This document shows, piece by piece, positions 6,897 to 16,016 of a stretch of DNA of 64,000 bases. Where the stretch lies: the NCBI RefSeq assembly GCF_017993425.1, contig NZ_JAGOMQ010000019.1, forward strand, positions 1-64,000. The letters are read 5' to 3'. The first letter of the stretch is position 1, and the number at the start of each line of letters is the position of its first letter. The notes below the pieces were generated by a model, which was not told the origin of the DNA, searched no databases, and was given only the letters and a program-made list of their open reading frames with translations. Source of the DNA: Amaricoccus sp. Lineage in GTDB: Bacteria; Pseudomonadota; Alphaproteobacteria; Rhodobacterales; Rhodobacteraceae. Both the position numbers and the translations under genes were made by a program.

Positions 6897-9497
6897 TCAA
6901 CCTTCCTCGCGCAGCAGCCGCGCGACGATCTCGCCGGTGTCGCGCGACAGCCCCGGCACGGCCGCCAGCCGCTCCAGCTCGCCCCGCATCGCCGCCCGCC
7001 GCCCGGCGTCGAACATCCGCCACGTCCCGAACGCCACGGCCGTCCGCGCCGTCGTCTGCGGATTGACCGGGTCGAGCCGGGCGAGCCAGTCCGCGAAGAA
7101 GCGGTAGCCGGCGCCGTCGGCGCGATGGAACCCCGCCGGGTTCCCGGCGGCGAAGGCGCCGACCAACGCGCGGAACCGGTTGGGGTTGCGCCAGTCGAAG
7201 TCGGGCCGCGCCGCCAGCGCCGTCACCGCCTCCACGGCCCGCCCGGGCGGCGTCAGCATCGCCTGCGCCGTGAACCACTTGTCGATCACCAGCCCGTCGC
7301 CGCGCCAGCGCGCCTCGAACGCGGCCAGCGCGTCCTCCGCCGCCCCGTGCAGGACGAGGAGCGACAGCGCGCTCATCGTCTCGGTCATGTTGTCGGCCGC
7401 TTCGAGCTGCGCCGCCGCCGGCCCGGGGTCGCCGTCGCGCGCCACGATCAGCCCCAGCGCCCGCGCCCGCAGCGCCCGCCGCCCCGCGGCCGCGGCGTCC
7501 GGCGAATACGGCCCCGGCGTGGCGTTGCCGGCATAGAGCGCCTCGAGTCGCTCCCCCAGCGCCGCCCCGAGCGCCGCCTCCAGCCCCCGCCGCGCCGCGT
7601 GGACGGCAAGCGGATCCGGCGCCGCGCCCGCGGCCGCGACATGGGCGATCACGTCCTCCTGCGACGGCAGCCCCAGCGCCAGCGCCTTGTAGGCCGGGTC
7701 GAGCGTGGCGTCGTCGGCGAGCCGCGCCATGGCGGCGAGGAACTCCGCGTCCGGGGCCGCCCCCGGCTCGGCCGCCGCCCGCGCCAGCAGCGCCAGCGCA
7801 TAGGCCCGCCCCGCCTCCCACCGGTTGAACGGGTCCGCGTCGTGGGCGATCAGCCGCGCCCGCTCCGCCGCCGTGGTCTCCCGCTCGAGGATCACCGGCG
7901 CCGAGAAGCCGCGCAGCAGCGAGGGGGTGGGCCGCTCCGGCAGGTCCCAGGCCTGCTCCGCCTCGGCCGTGTCGAGCACGATCAGCCCCGCCGCCAGCTC
8001 CGTCCCGTCCGCCCCGATCAGCCCGTAGGCCACCGGAATCGGCACCGGCCGCTTCTCCGCCTGCCCCGGCGTCGGCGGCGTCGCCTGCGCCAGCCGCAGC
8101 GTGTAGCGCCCGTCCTCCCAGCGCTCCGTCGCCGAGAGCCGCGGCGTGCCCGCCTGCCGATACCAGCGCAGGAACTGCGACAGGTCGCGCCCCGAGGCGT
8201 CCTCGAAGACGCGCAGCCAGTCCTCGATGGTGACCGCCTGCCCGTCATGCCGCTCGAAATAGCGGTCGAGCGCCCGGGCATAGGTCTCCGCCCCGACCAG
8301 GGCGCGCAGCATCCCCACGACCTCGGCGCCCTTCTCGTAGACGGTCGCCGTATAGAAGTTGTTGATCTCGACGTATTCCTCCGGCCGCACCGGATGCGCC
8401 AGCGGACCCGCGTCCTCGCGGAACTGCGCGCCCCGCAGCCGGATGACGTCCTCGATCCGCTTCACCGCCCGCGAGCGCATGTCCCCGGCGAACTGCTGGT
8501 CCCGAAAGACCGTCAGCCCCTCCTTCAGGCTCAGCTGGAACCAGTCGCGGCAGGTGATCCGGTTGCCCGTCCAGTTGTGGAAATACTCGTGCGCGATGAT
8601 CCGCTCGATCGCCGCATAATCCGTGTCCGTCGCCGTCTCCGGGCTCGCCAGCACGTAGCGCGAGTTGAAGACGTTGAGCCCCTTGTTCTCCATCGCCCCC
8701 ATGTTGAAGTCGTCGACCGCGACGATCATGAACCGGTCGAGGTCGTATTCCCGCCCGTATACCTCCTCGTCCCACCTCATCGACCGCTTCAGCGCGTCCA
8801 TCGCATAGGCGCAGCGCGGCTCGTCCCCCGGCCGCACCCAGATCTGCAACAGGACCTCGCGCCCCGAGCGGGTGACGAACCGATCCTCCACCGCCCGCAA
8901 ATCGCCCGCCACCAGCGCGAACAGATAGGAGGGCTTCGGGAACGGATCCTCCCACTCCGCCCAGCCGTCGCCGGCGGCGATCAGGTTGCCGTTCGACAAG
9001 AGCGCCGGCGCCGTCCCGGCGGGATCCTCGATCCGCACCCGGAACCGCGTCATCACGTCCGGCCGGTCCGGCCAGAAGGTGATCTTGCGGAACCCCTGCG
9101 CCTCGCACTGGGTGCAGTACATGCCGTTCGACATGTAGAGCCCCTCCAGCGCCGTGTTCGCGCCCGGCGCGATCTCCGTCTCGCAGCTCCAGGTGAACGG
9201 CCCCTCCGGCACCAGCGCCGCCGGGACCACCAGCCCCTCCGCGTCGATGGCCGCGGCGTTCTGCGGCAGCGGCGCCCCGTCGATCGCCGCGCCCACCAGC
9301 CGCAGGCTCCGCCCGTCGAGCCGCAGGTCCTGCGGCCCCTCGCCGGCGCGCGCCGGGTTGGGCCGCATCGCCACCGTGGCGCGCACCCGGGTCGCCGCCG
9401 GGTCGAGCCGGAAGGTCAGCTCCACCTCGTCCACCAGGAAGGCCGGCGGGCGATACTCCGCGAGCCGGATCGTCGGGGCCTCGGCGTCGACGCGCAT
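6897..9497 (-). CDS. pepN: Aminopeptidase N (M1 family zinc metallopeptidase)
   Basis: 866 residues from ATG at 9497; an ORF extending further upstream lacks support because homologues start close to this methionine. The exopeptidase motif GAMEN is at residues 267-271 and the zinc site HEYFH at 303-307, with the third ligand Glu in LKEGLTVF about 19 residues on. Length and layout match E. coli PepN, with a long C-terminal helical domain. It removes N-terminal residues from peptides, normally in the cytoplasm. Confidence 0.95.
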   Translation of the reverse strand: MRVDAEAPTIRLAEYRPPAFLVDEVELTFRLDPAATRVRATVAMRPNPARAGEGPQDLRLDGRSLRLVGAAIDGAPLPQNAAAIDAEGLVVPAALVPEGPFTWSCETEIAPGANTALEGLYMSNGMYCTQCEAQGFRKITFWPDRPDVMTRFRVRIEDPAGTAPALLSNGNLIAAGDGWAEWEDPFPKPSYLFALVAGDLRAVEDRFVTRSGREVLLQIWVRPGDEPRCAYAMDALKRSMRWDEEVYGREYDLDRFMIVAVDDFNMGAMENKGLNVFNSRYVLASPETATDTDYAAIERIIAHEYFHNWTGNRITCRDWFQLSLKEGLTVFRDQQFAGDMRSRAVKRIEDVIRLRGAQFREDAGPLAHPVRPEEYVEINNFYTATVYEKGAEVVGMLRALVGAETYARALDRYFERHDGQAVTIEDWLRVFEDASGRDLSQFLRWYRQAGTPRLSATERWEDGRYTLRLAQATPPTPGQAEKRPVPIPVAYGLIGADGTELAAGLIVLDTAEAEQAWDLPERPTPSLLRGFSAPVILERETTAAERARLIAHDADPFNRWEAGRAYALALLARAAAEPGAAPDAEFLAAMARLADDATLDPAYKALALGLPSQEDVIAHVAAAGAAPDPLAVHAARRGLEAALGAALGERLEALYAGNATPGPYSPDAAAAGRRALRARALGLIVARDGDPGPAAAQLEAADNMTETMSALSLLVLHGAAEDALAAFEARWRGDGLVIDKWFTAQAMLTPPGRAVEAVTALAARPDFDWRNPNRFRALVGAFAAGNPAGFHRADGAGYRFFADWLARLDPVNPQTTARTAVAFGTWRMFDAGRRAAMRGELERLAAVPGLSRDTGEIVARLLREEG

Positions 9498-9851
9498 CTC
9501 GCTCGCTCCTCTCGCTGCGCCGCAACGCATAGCTTGCGGGCGGAAGTCGTCAACCCGCTCGCGCGCGGGGATCCTGCCCCGCCGACCGGGCCAGCGGCGC
9601 GCCGCCGAGGCGCCCCGGCCGCCGGAAAGCCGCCGATCCGCGCCCCGGTCGCCACGGCTTCCGCCGGGTCAGGACGACGGCGCCGTCCGCGCGACGCGGG
9701 GGCGTCGCCGACCCGCTCCGCCCGGGCGGCCTCGACGCCCGCGTCGCGGCGAATGGCCGGCTTGTGATCTGCTGCGGCGCGGCAGGGGTCTCGACGCCCC
9801 GCCGCGGCGGACGTATCCTGACCGGCGAACACGCCTCCACGCTCGCGGATC
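9498..9851. other. Divergent intergenic region pepN / amidotransferase
   Basis: 354 bases of GC-rich DNA between two divergently transcribed genes; it must hold both promoters. I see no hairpin terminator, repeat or recognisable operator. Confidence 0.4.
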
Positions 9852-10598
9852 ATGGCCAAGCCCGTCATCGGCATCATCGGGAACGCCCACCTCATCAACG
9901 ACGAATACGCCGTGCAGGCCGTCGGCGTTTCCAATGTCGAGGCGGTGGCCGACCTGACCGGGGCGATCCCGCTCATCGTGCCCTCGCTGCCCAGGGTCGG
10001 CGCCATCGCCGACCTGATGGAGGCCTGCGACGGCTTCGTCTTCACCGGCGGCCGGCCGAACGTCCACCCCTCGCACTGGGGCGAGGAGCCGACCGAGAAG
10101 CACGGCGCCTTCGACCCCGACCGCGACGCCGTGACCCTGCCGCTCATCCGCGCCTGCGTCGCCTCCGGCGTGCCGATCTTCGGCATCTGCCGCGGCTTCC
10201 AGGAGTTCAACGTCGCCTTCGGCGGCACCCTCCACCCGGAGATCCGCGAGATCCCCGGCCGGATGAACCACCGCATGCCGCCGAACGGCACGCTGGAGGA
10301 GAAGTTCGAGCACCGCCACGCGGTGCGCCTGACCCCGGACGGCGCCTTCGCCCGCATCCTCGGCGCCACCGAGGTCATGGTGAACTCGCTCCACGGCCAG
10401 GGCATCCGCGACAAGGGCGACCGCGTGGTGATCGAGGGCTGGGCCCCCGACGAGACCCCGGAGGCGATCCACATCGAGGGCGCCCCCGGCTTCGCCATCG
10501 CCGTGCAGTGGCACCCGGAATGGCGCGCCGCCACCGACCCGGTGTCGCGCCCGCTCTTCCTGTCGCTCGGCGAGGCGGTCCGCCGCCGCGCCGGCTGA
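9852..10598 (+). CDS. Gamma-glutamyl-gamma-aminobutyrate hydrolase family (class I amidotransferase, PuuD-like)
   Basis: 248 residues. Nucleophile Cys113 in FGICRGFQEFN and the catalytic His in VQWHPEW (about 224) identify a peptidase C26 / class I glutamine amidotransferase fold. The TGG-RPNVHP segment near residue 66 is characteristic of PuuD-type hydrolases, which cleave gamma-glutamyl amides such as gamma-glutamyl-GABA in putrescine breakdown. No puuABC genes are adjacent, so the true substrate is open. It is a single-gene unit. Confidence 0.85.
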   Translation: MAKPVIGIIGNAHLINDEYAVQAVGVSNVEAVADLTGAIPLIVPSLPRVGAIADLMEACDGFVFTGGRPNVHPSHWGEEPTEKHGAFDPDRDAVTLPLIRACVASGVPIFGICRGFQEFNVAFGGTLHPEIREIPGRMNHRMPPNGTLEEKFEHRHAVRLTPDGAFARILGATEVMVNSLHGQGIRDKGDRVVIEGWAPDETPEAIHIEGAPGFAIAVQWHPEWRAATDPVSRPLFLSLGEAVRRRAG

Positions 10599-10888
10599 CC
10601 GGCGCCCCTCGCGCAAGGCCGAACGCCACGGCTCCCCGTCGCGTTGTCGCCATGCCCCTGGTCGCGTCCGACCTCGCAAGGCGACATCGGCAAGGAAAGG
10701 CGCGCCGCTCCGCCCGTTCCCGGGCGAGGCGATCGGGCGCGCCGCCGGCCGACCCGGCCACCCTCCGGAGCATCGCCGCCGGCAACGCGCTCACGCGTTA
10801 ACCTTAACGAAGCATCGGCATTGCCGCAGGGGGATCAGGGGCGTATCGCGAACATTAACCCAGTATTCCTTTGAAGAACGCACCGCCC

Positions 10889-12067
10889 ATGACCGTGGAC
10901 GTAACCCAGCCGACGTCGCAGGACGGCCTGACGCTTCAGGAGCTGTCCCTCTACCATTCCATCATGGCCTATCGCGCCAGCCTCGGGCTCGCCGCGATCC
11001 CGCTGTCGCGCGGCCTGACCACCACCGCGGGGCGCCACGTCGCCGACACCCGCGAGAACATCTGGGCCGCCAGCCTCGCGCTGCCCGCGGGAACCAGCCT
11101 GCACAGCTGGAGCGACGCCCCCTACTACGCCGACAACCGCGACCCCTCGGTGATGTGGACGGCGCCGCAGCGGGTGAACTCCGGCTACACGTCCGCGGGC
11201 TACGAGATCAGCGCGGCGGGCTTCGCCACCACCGACCTCGCGCTCGAGGGCTGGAAGGCCTCCGCCTCGCACAACGCCATCATCGCCCAGACCGGCGTCT
11301 GGGCCGGGATCGACCTCAAGGCCATCGGCATCGGCGTCGACACCTCCGAGGGCGCCGGCATCTACAAGGGCCGGGTCTTCCACGTCTGGTTCGGCGAGAC
11401 GACCGACGCGGCCATCCCCGACATCTCCGGCACCACGGCGGCCGACTACGTCCTCGGCACGCTCTTCGCCGACCGCATCCTCGCCGGCGCCGGCGCCGAC
11501 GAGGTCTACGGCTCCGACGGCGCGGACGAGCTCCGCGGCGACGGCGGCTCCGACAAGCTCTACGGCGACGCCGGCGCGGACACGCTCTTCGGCGGCGGCG
11601 GCGACGACCGCCTGCAGGGCGGGGCAGGCGACGACGTGCTGAACGGCGGCGCCGGCGCCGACCGGCTCTGGGGCAACGACGGGGCGGACCGCCTGAACGG
11701 CGCCGCCGGCGCCGACATCCTGATCGGCGGCCTTGGCGGCGACCGGCTGACCGGCGGCGCGGGCGCCGACACCTTCGTCTTCAACGCCGCCGCCGAGAGC
11801 CCGTCCGGCGCGGGCAACCGCACGGTGATCACCGACTTACAGCCGGGCGTCGACCACATCGACCTCTCGCGCATCGACGCGGTCCCCGCCACCGCCGGCG
11901 ACGACGCCTTCGCCTTCATCGGCGCGGCCGCCTTCACCGGGCACGCCGGCGAGATCCGGCAGAGCGCGAGCGTCCTCGCCATCGACCTCGACGGCGACCG
12001 CGTTCCCGACATGCAGATCCAGATCGGCGCGCCCGGCGCGCTCGCCGCCGACGACTTCATCCTCTGA
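10889..12067 (+). CDS. Secreted CAP-domain protein with RTX repeats
   Basis: 392 residues from ATG 10889 (a TTG 18 bases upstream is also possible). There is no signal peptide. Residues about 15-170 form a CAP/SCP domain (LYHSIMAYRASLGL, then GYEISAAGFATTDLALEGW, SHNAII, HVWFGE). Residues about 185-300 are six or more glycine/aspartate nonapeptides of the GGxGxDxLx type, which bind calcium, followed by a C-terminal M10-like/RTX tail with DLDGDRVPD. Such proteins leave the cell through type I secretion; no ABC exporter is in the window. The role of the CAP domain is unknown. Confidence 0.82.
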   Translation: MTVDVTQPTSQDGLTLQELSLYHSIMAYRASLGLAAIPLSRGLTTTAGRHVADTRENIWAASLALPAGTSLHSWSDAPYYADNRDPSVMWTAPQRVNSGYTSAGYEISAAGFATTDLALEGWKASASHNAIIAQTGVWAGIDLKAIGIGVDTSEGAGIYKGRVFHVWFGETTDAAIPDISGTTAADYVLGTLFADRILAGAGADEVYGSDGADELRGDGGSDKLYGDAGADTLFGGGGDDRLQGGAGDDVLNGGAGADRLWGNDGADRLNGAAGADILIGGLGGDRLTGGAGADTFVFNAAAESPSGAGNRTVITDLQPGVDHIDLSRIDAVPATAGDDAFAFIGAAAFTGHAGEIRQSASVLAIDLDGDRVPDMQIQIGAPGALAADDFIL

Positions 12068-12167
12068 TATCCGTCACGCTGCAAGCGCCGGGCGTCCTCC
12101 TGTCCAATCGCCCGCGACGCTGCCGGACGAGCCCGGGCAGGTGCGAACGGGCGACATCCGCCACCGC

Positions 12168-12250
12168 CGTGCAGTGTGGGCATCCGCGGCCCCACAAAAA
12201 CCCGCTCACGCAAAATCAATGGCTTAGATAGTTTTCACGCGTGAACACCC
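12168..12250 (-). repeat. Dispersed palindromic element, copy 1 (inverted relative to 38171-38254)
   Basis: Read on the minus strand this holds GGGTGTTCACGCGTGAA, then a shared block CTAAGCCATTGATTT (12213-12227), GCGTGAG and CCACACTGC, in the same order and near-identical spacing as at 38171-38254. The 12-nt palindrome TTCACGCGTGAA is at 12234-12245. It lies between the CAP/RTX gene and the SPFH gene, both on the plus strand. Confidence 0.75.
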
Positions 12251-12352
12251 TCCACGCCGGCGCCGGGCCGCGCGCGGCGTTGGCCGGCCGGCGCGCCGCG
12301 CCTATACTGCGCATATCCGCCGGCGCGCGCCGGCGGCGAGGAGGAGGCAGGG

Positions 12353-13234
12353 ATGCGGATCGAGGACTTCCTGGGCGGCAACGCCGTGGCGCTCGCGCTG
12401 GCGCTGCTCGTCCTCCTCTGCCTCTTCCTCGCGGTCCGCGTCGTGCCGCAGTCGGAGAAGTTCGTGGTCGAGCGCTTCGGCCGCCTGCGCGCCGTGCTCG
12501 GGCCGGGGCTCAACTTCATCGTGCCCTTCCTCGACCGCGTGGCGCACCGGATCTCGATCCTCGAGCGCCAGCTCCCCACCGCGAGCCAGGACGCGATCAC
12601 CTCGGACAACGCCCTCGTCCAGGTGGAGACCAGCGTCTTCTACCGCATCATCGAGCCGGAAAAGACCGTCTACCGCATCCGTGACGTCGACGCCGCCATC
12701 GCCACCACCGTCGCCGGCATCGTCCGCGCCGAGATCGGCCAGATGGAGCTCGACCAGGTCCAGTCGAACCGCGCCGTGCTGATCGCCAAGATCCGCGACT
12801 CGCTCACCAACATCGTCGACGACTGGGGCATCGAGGTGACGCGGGTCGAGATCCTCGACGTCAACCTCGACGCCGCCACCCGCGCCGCCATGCTCCAGCA
12901 GCTCAACGCCGAGCGCGCCCGCCGCGCCCAGGTGACCGAGGCCGAGGGCCGCAAGCGCTCGGTGGAGCTCGCCGCCGACGCCGACCTCTACGCCGCGGAG
13001 CAGGCGGCCAAGGCCCGCCGCGTCACCGCCGACGCCGAGGCCTATGCGACCGGGGTCATCGCCGGCGCGATCGCCGCGAACGGCCTCGAGGCCGCGCAGT
13101 TCCAGATCGCGCTGAAGCAGGTCGAGGCGCTCTCCGAGATGGGCAAGGGGCAGGGCGGCCGCGTCGTGCTCCTGCCCGCCGACGCCGTCGATGCCTTCCG
13201 CGACGCCTTCGCCATGCTCAAGGGCGGCCGCTGA
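12353..13234 (+). CDS. SPFH/Band 7 membrane protein (QmcA/paraslipin-like)
   Basis: 293 residues. An N-terminal membrane anchor (ALALALLVLLCLFLAVRV) is followed by the Band 7 domain (VPQSEKFVVERFGR, LGPGLNFIVPF, SQDAITSDNA) and a long coiled coil (AEGRKRSVELAADADLYAAEQAAKARRV). The stop overlaps the start of the nfeD-like gene by four bases (ATGA-type). SPFH and NfeD proteins form cage-like complexes in the membrane and are linked to quality control and lipid domains. Confidence 0.9.
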   Translation: MRIEDFLGGNAVALALALLVLLCLFLAVRVVPQSEKFVVERFGRLRAVLGPGLNFIVPFLDRVAHRISILERQLPTASQDAITSDNALVQVETSVFYRIIEPEKTVYRIRDVDAAIATTVAGIVRAEIGQMELDQVQSNRAVLIAKIRDSLTNIVDDWGIEVTRVEILDVNLDAATRAAMLQQLNAERARRAQVTEAEGRKRSVELAADADLYAAEQAAKARRVTADAEAYATGVIAGAIAANGLEAAQFQIALKQVEALSEMGKGQGGRVVLLPADAVDAFRDAFAMLKGGR

Positions 13235-13518
13235 TGCTCGGCACGTGGTGGTTCTGGGCCGTCGTCGCCGCGATCCTCGCCGGCGCCGAGGCGCTCGCGC
13301 CGGGCTGGGTGTTCCTCGGCTTCGCCGTCGGCGCCGCCGGCATGTCGCTCTGGGTCCTCGCCGGCGGCCCGCTCGCCGCGCTGGTGACCGGCTCCGTCTC
13401 GCTCCAGCTCCTCGCCTTCGCCGTGCTCTCCCTCGCCGGCTGGGCCCTCCTCCGCCGCCTCTTCGGCGTGCGCAAGAGCGAGACGAAGATCGTCCGCCAC
13501 GACGTCAACGACAACTGA
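13234..13518 (+). CDS. Short NfeD-like membrane protein
   Basis: 94 residues with three hydrophobic stretches (WWFWAVVAAILAGAEAL, VFLGFAVGAAGMSLWVLA, SLQLLAFAVLSLAGWALLRRLF). It keeps the membrane part of the NfeD family but not the C-terminal OB-fold usually present, so it is a short version. Overlap with the SPFH gene indicates co-translation and a joint complex. Confidence 0.82.
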   Translation: MLGTWWFWAVVAAILAGAEALAPGWVFLGFAVGAAGMSLWVLAGGPLAALVTGSVSLQLLAFAVLSLAGWALLRRLFGVRKSETKIVRHDVNDN

Positions 13519-13546
13519 CCCGCCCCGCGCCGGGCCCGAGGCGGGC

Positions 13547-14848
13547 TCAGGCTCCCTCCGTGACGAGGATCGCGCGGAAGTCGTTGACGTTGGTCAGGGT
13601 CGGGCCGGTGACCACCGCGTCGCCGAGCGCCTCGAACAGCGGATGCGCGTCGTTCGCCGCCAGCATCGCCCGCGGGTCGAGGCCGAGGGCCCGGGCGCGG
13701 GCGAGCGTGTCGGGGGTGACGAGGGCGCCCGCCGCCGGGCCGCCGCCGTCGATGCCGTCGGTGTCGCCCGCCAGCGCCCACACGCCGGGCGCGCCGTTCA
13801 GCGCGACGGCGAGGCCGAGCAGGAACTCGACGTTGCGCCCGCCCCGGCCCGGGCCGCGCACCGTCACCGTGGTCTCGCCGCCCGACAGCAGCACGCAGGG
13901 CGCGGGGGCCGGATGGCCGTGGGCGGCGGCGCTGCGGGCGATCCCGGCCATCAGCGTGCCGACCTCCGCCGCCTCGCCCTCCAGCGCGTCGCCGAGGATC
14001 AGCGGCGTGACGCCGGCGGCCCGGGCGACCGCGGCGGCGGCCTCCAGCGACATCTGCGGGGTGGCGATCATGCGCAGCTCCGCGCCCGCCAGACGCGGGT
14101 CGCCCGGCTTCGGCGTCTCGTCGGCGGCGGCAGTGAGGCGCGCCTTGACCGAGGCCGGCGCGTCGATCCCGTAGCGGGCGAGGATCGCCTTGGCCTCGGC
14201 GAAGGTCGAGGGGTCCGGGACCGTCGGCCCCGAGGCGATGGCGGCCGGGTCGTCGCCGGGGACGTCGGAGATGACGAGGCTGACGACCCGCGCCGGATGG
14301 GCGGCGGCGGCGAGCCGGCCGCCCTTCACCGCCGAGAGATGCCGGCGGACGGTGTTCATCTCGGCGATGTCGGCGCCGCTCCGGAGCAGCGCCGCGTTCA
14401 CCGCCTGCTTGTCGGCGAAGGGGATGCCCTCGGCCGGCAACGCCATCAGCGCCGAGCCGCCCCCCGAGATCAGGCACAGCACCAGGTCGTCAGGCCCCGC
14501 GCCCCGGGCGATCTCCAGCATCCGCGCCGCCGCCGCCCGGCCGGCCTCGTCGGGAACGGGATGCGCCGCCTCGACGATCTCGATCCGGTCGCAGGGCACG
14601 GCATGGCCGTAGCGGGTGACGACGAGCCCTTCGAGCGGGCCCTCCCACGCGGCCTCGACCGCCGCCGCCATCGCCGCCGAGGCCTTGCCGGCGCCGAGCA
14701 CGATCGTGCGCCCCCCCGGCCGCTCCGGCAGGGCGGCCGCCACGATGCCCGCAGGCAGCGCCGCGGCGACGGCGGCGTCGAACATCCCGCGCAACAGGGC
14801 GGCAGGGTCGGCGCCCCCGGGCGCGGCTTTGGCCGTGACGAGCGACAT
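13547..14848 (-). CDS. Glycerate 2-kinase (MOFRL family)
   Basis: 433 residues from ATG 14848. Diagnostic segments are GAGKASAAMA (about 55), VVTRYGHAVP, EAAHPVPDEAG, LISGGGSALMALP (about 125), and SGGETTVTVRG with GRNVEFLLGLA near the C terminus. The family (GckA/TtuD) phosphorylates D-glycerate to 2-phosphoglycerate, feeding hydroxypyruvate, tartrate or serine-cycle carbon into glycolysis. No hydroxypyruvate reductase lies beside it. Confidence 0.9.
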   Translation of the reverse strand: MSLVTAKAAPGGADPAALLRGMFDAAVAAALPAGIVAAALPERPGGRTIVLGAGKASAAMAAAVEAAWEGPLEGLVVTRYGHAVPCDRIEIVEAAHPVPDEAGRAAAARMLEIARGAGPDDLVLCLISGGGSALMALPAEGIPFADKQAVNAALLRSGADIAEMNTVRRHLSAVKGGRLAAAAHPARVVSLVISDVPGDDPAAIASGPTVPDPSTFAEAKAILARYGIDAPASVKARLTAAADETPKPGDPRLAGAELRMIATPQMSLEAAAAVARAAGVTPLILGDALEGEAAEVGTLMAGIARSAAAHGHPAPAPCVLLSGGETTVTVRGPGRGGRNVEFLLGLAVALNGAPGVWALAGDTDGIDGGGPAAGALVTPDTLARARALGLDPRAMLAANDAHPLFEALGDAVVTGPTLTNVNDFRAILVTEGA

Positions 14849-15007
14849 GCGAGGCCTCCCTATGCATTTCTCGCCGGCGGCGGGGCGTCGGACGCGCCGC
14901 GCCCCCCGGCTCGGACGTTCGACTGAACGGATAGCCCCGCAGACCGCGCAGGTCACCTCCTGCGTGGTCGCCTTGCCCGCATCAGCCGCCCAACCCCCAC
15001 CTCTGAG

Positions 15008-15379
15008 TCACGCAAGCGCCCGCCTCAGCGGGACGTTTCCCGCCACGAGGTCCCCGATCGTCGAGCGCCGCGAGGAACGCCGCCGTCGCCGCGTCGAGGA
15101 CCGACCCCCGTCCAGCCGCAGGCGCTCGACCGCGCCGAGGTCGTTCTCCATCTCGCGCACCACGTCGCCCACACGGATCGAGGCGCCGCCCGGCGCGAGG
15201 CGCCCGCGCATCGTCTCGACGAAGCCGGCGCGGCCGAGCAGGCGCACCACGTGCGCGACATGCGCCTTCGAGATCCGGTAGCGCGCCGCAATGGCGTCGA
15301 TGACGCTCAGCCGGTCTGTGCCGGCGGCGAGGTGCATCAGGACGCGGAGCGCGTAGTCGGTCTGCTTGTCGAGTCGCAT
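15008..15379 (-). CDS. Rrf2 family regulator with aberrant C-terminal region
   Basis: 123 residues. The N-terminal winged helix is classical for the NsrR/Rrf2 group (MRLDKQTDYALRVLMHLA, then ISKAHVAHVVRLLGRAGFVET). From about residue 88 to 106 the frame gives an arginine/serine run (GGRSSTRRRRRSSRRS), while the adjacent frame reads SVLDAATAAFLAALDDR, which is what the family normally has; the original frame resumes with TIGDLVAGNVPL. Two compensating indels between 15061 and 15125 would explain this. No cysteine remains in either version, so the usual Fe-S ligands are absent. It is divergent from nap and may regulate it. Confidence 0.65.
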   Translation of the reverse strand: MRLDKQTDYALRVLMHLAAGTDRLSVIDAIAARYRISKAHVAHVVRLLGRAGFVETMRGRLAPGGASIRVGDVVREMENDLGAVERLRLDGGRSSTRRRRRSSRRSTIGDLVAGNVPLRRALA

Positions 15380-15395
15380 CGTCTGGCGCCGGGTT

Positions 15396-15418
15396 AAGAT
15401 TCATCTTGAATGAAGGTT
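15396..15418. promoter_or_regulatory. Candidate Rrf2/NsrR-like operator
   Basis: An imperfect dyad with the core TTCAT-N5-ATGAA (15400-15414) and flanking AA/TT lies 17-39 bases upstream of the rrf2 start, in the divergent region towards napE. NsrR-type operators are AT-rich dyads of this size. It would suit autoregulation, control of nap, or both. Assignment is by pattern and position only. Confidence 0.45.
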
Positions 15419-15507
15419 TAGCCGGAGCTTACACTTCTCCAGTGCCGCGGTCGTGATCGCCGCCCATCGGCGGCGTGTGGCGACCGCGCTCTCCGGGCGA
15501 CGAGGCG

Positions 15508-15681
15508 ATGGCGATGCCAAGGGACGCAACCGCGATCCAGCCAGCCACCAAATCGGAGGAGCGGCGCGCCTTCCTGCTGCTCGCCGTCGTCCTGTTCCCG
15601 GTGCTGAGCGTCGCGATCGTCGGCGGCTACGGCTTCGCCGTCTGGATGTCGCAGCTCGTCCTCGGTCCGCCGACCGGCTGA
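15508..15681 (+). CDS. napE: Periplasmic nitrate reductase membrane subunit NapE
   Basis: 57 residues from ATG 15508. One transmembrane helix (FLLLAVVLFPVLSVAIVGGYGFAVWMSQ) preceded by KSEERR, as in NapE of Rhodobacter and Paracoccus. NapE is a small inner-membrane protein of unclear role encoded first in many nap operons. It lies 11 bases upstream of napD. Confidence 0.82.
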   Translation: MAMPRDATAIQPATKSEERRAFLLLAVVLFPVLSVAIVGGYGFAVWMSQLVLGPPTG

Positions 15682-15692
15682 GGGCGCCCGAC

Positions 15693-15992
15693 ATGCCAGC
15701 GAACGCCAGCCCCGCCGTCTCCCGCCGCAGCCTCCTCGGCCTGCCCGAGGACAGCGTCGGCCATATCTCCAGCCTCGTCGTCCGCGCCCGCCCCGACCGC
15801 GTCGCCGGCGTCGCCGCCCGGATCGCCCGGCTTCCGGTCGCCGAGGTGGCGCTGAGCGACCCCGCCACCGGCAAGATCGTCGTCGCCCTCGAGACCCGCG
15901 ACGAGGACGAGATCGTCGCCGCGATGAACGCCATGCAGCGCATGGCCGGCGTCGTCAGCGTCGCGCTCGTCTTCCACCACACGGACGCCTGA
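15693..15992 (+). CDS. napD: NapD, chaperone for NapA maturation
   Basis: 99 residues. The family pattern is visible: GHISSLVVRARPDRVAGVAARI, LPVAEVALSDPATGKIVV and VALETRDEDEIVAAMNAMQRMAGVVSVALVFHH. NapD is cytoplasmic and binds the twin-arginine signal of NapA, holding it until cofactor loading is complete. Operon position between napE and napA supports it. Confidence 0.88.
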   Translation: MPANASPAVSRRSLLGLPEDSVGHISSLVVRARPDRVAGVAARIARLPVAEVALSDPATGKIVVALETRDEDEIVAAMNAMQRMAGVVSVALVFHHTDA

Positions 15993-16016
15993 ACGCCTTA
16001 CCCGAAGGAGCCTGCC

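Noticed and set aside
5937..9767. Open frame of 1276 codons on the plus strand opposite pepN and the acyltransferase
   Set aside because: Antisense to clear genes. Its translation is rich in Arg, Pro and His with no family pattern, the usual artefact in GC-rich DNA.
10790..10860. TTAA-rich stretch (TTAACCTTAAC, later ATTAACCC) before the CAP/RTX gene
   Set aside because: Spacing does not fit a CtrA site and it may just be the AT-rich promoter.
11440..11780. Periodic GC-rich repeats resembling a tandem DNA repeat
   Set aside because: They are the codons of the RTX nonapeptides, explained by the protein.
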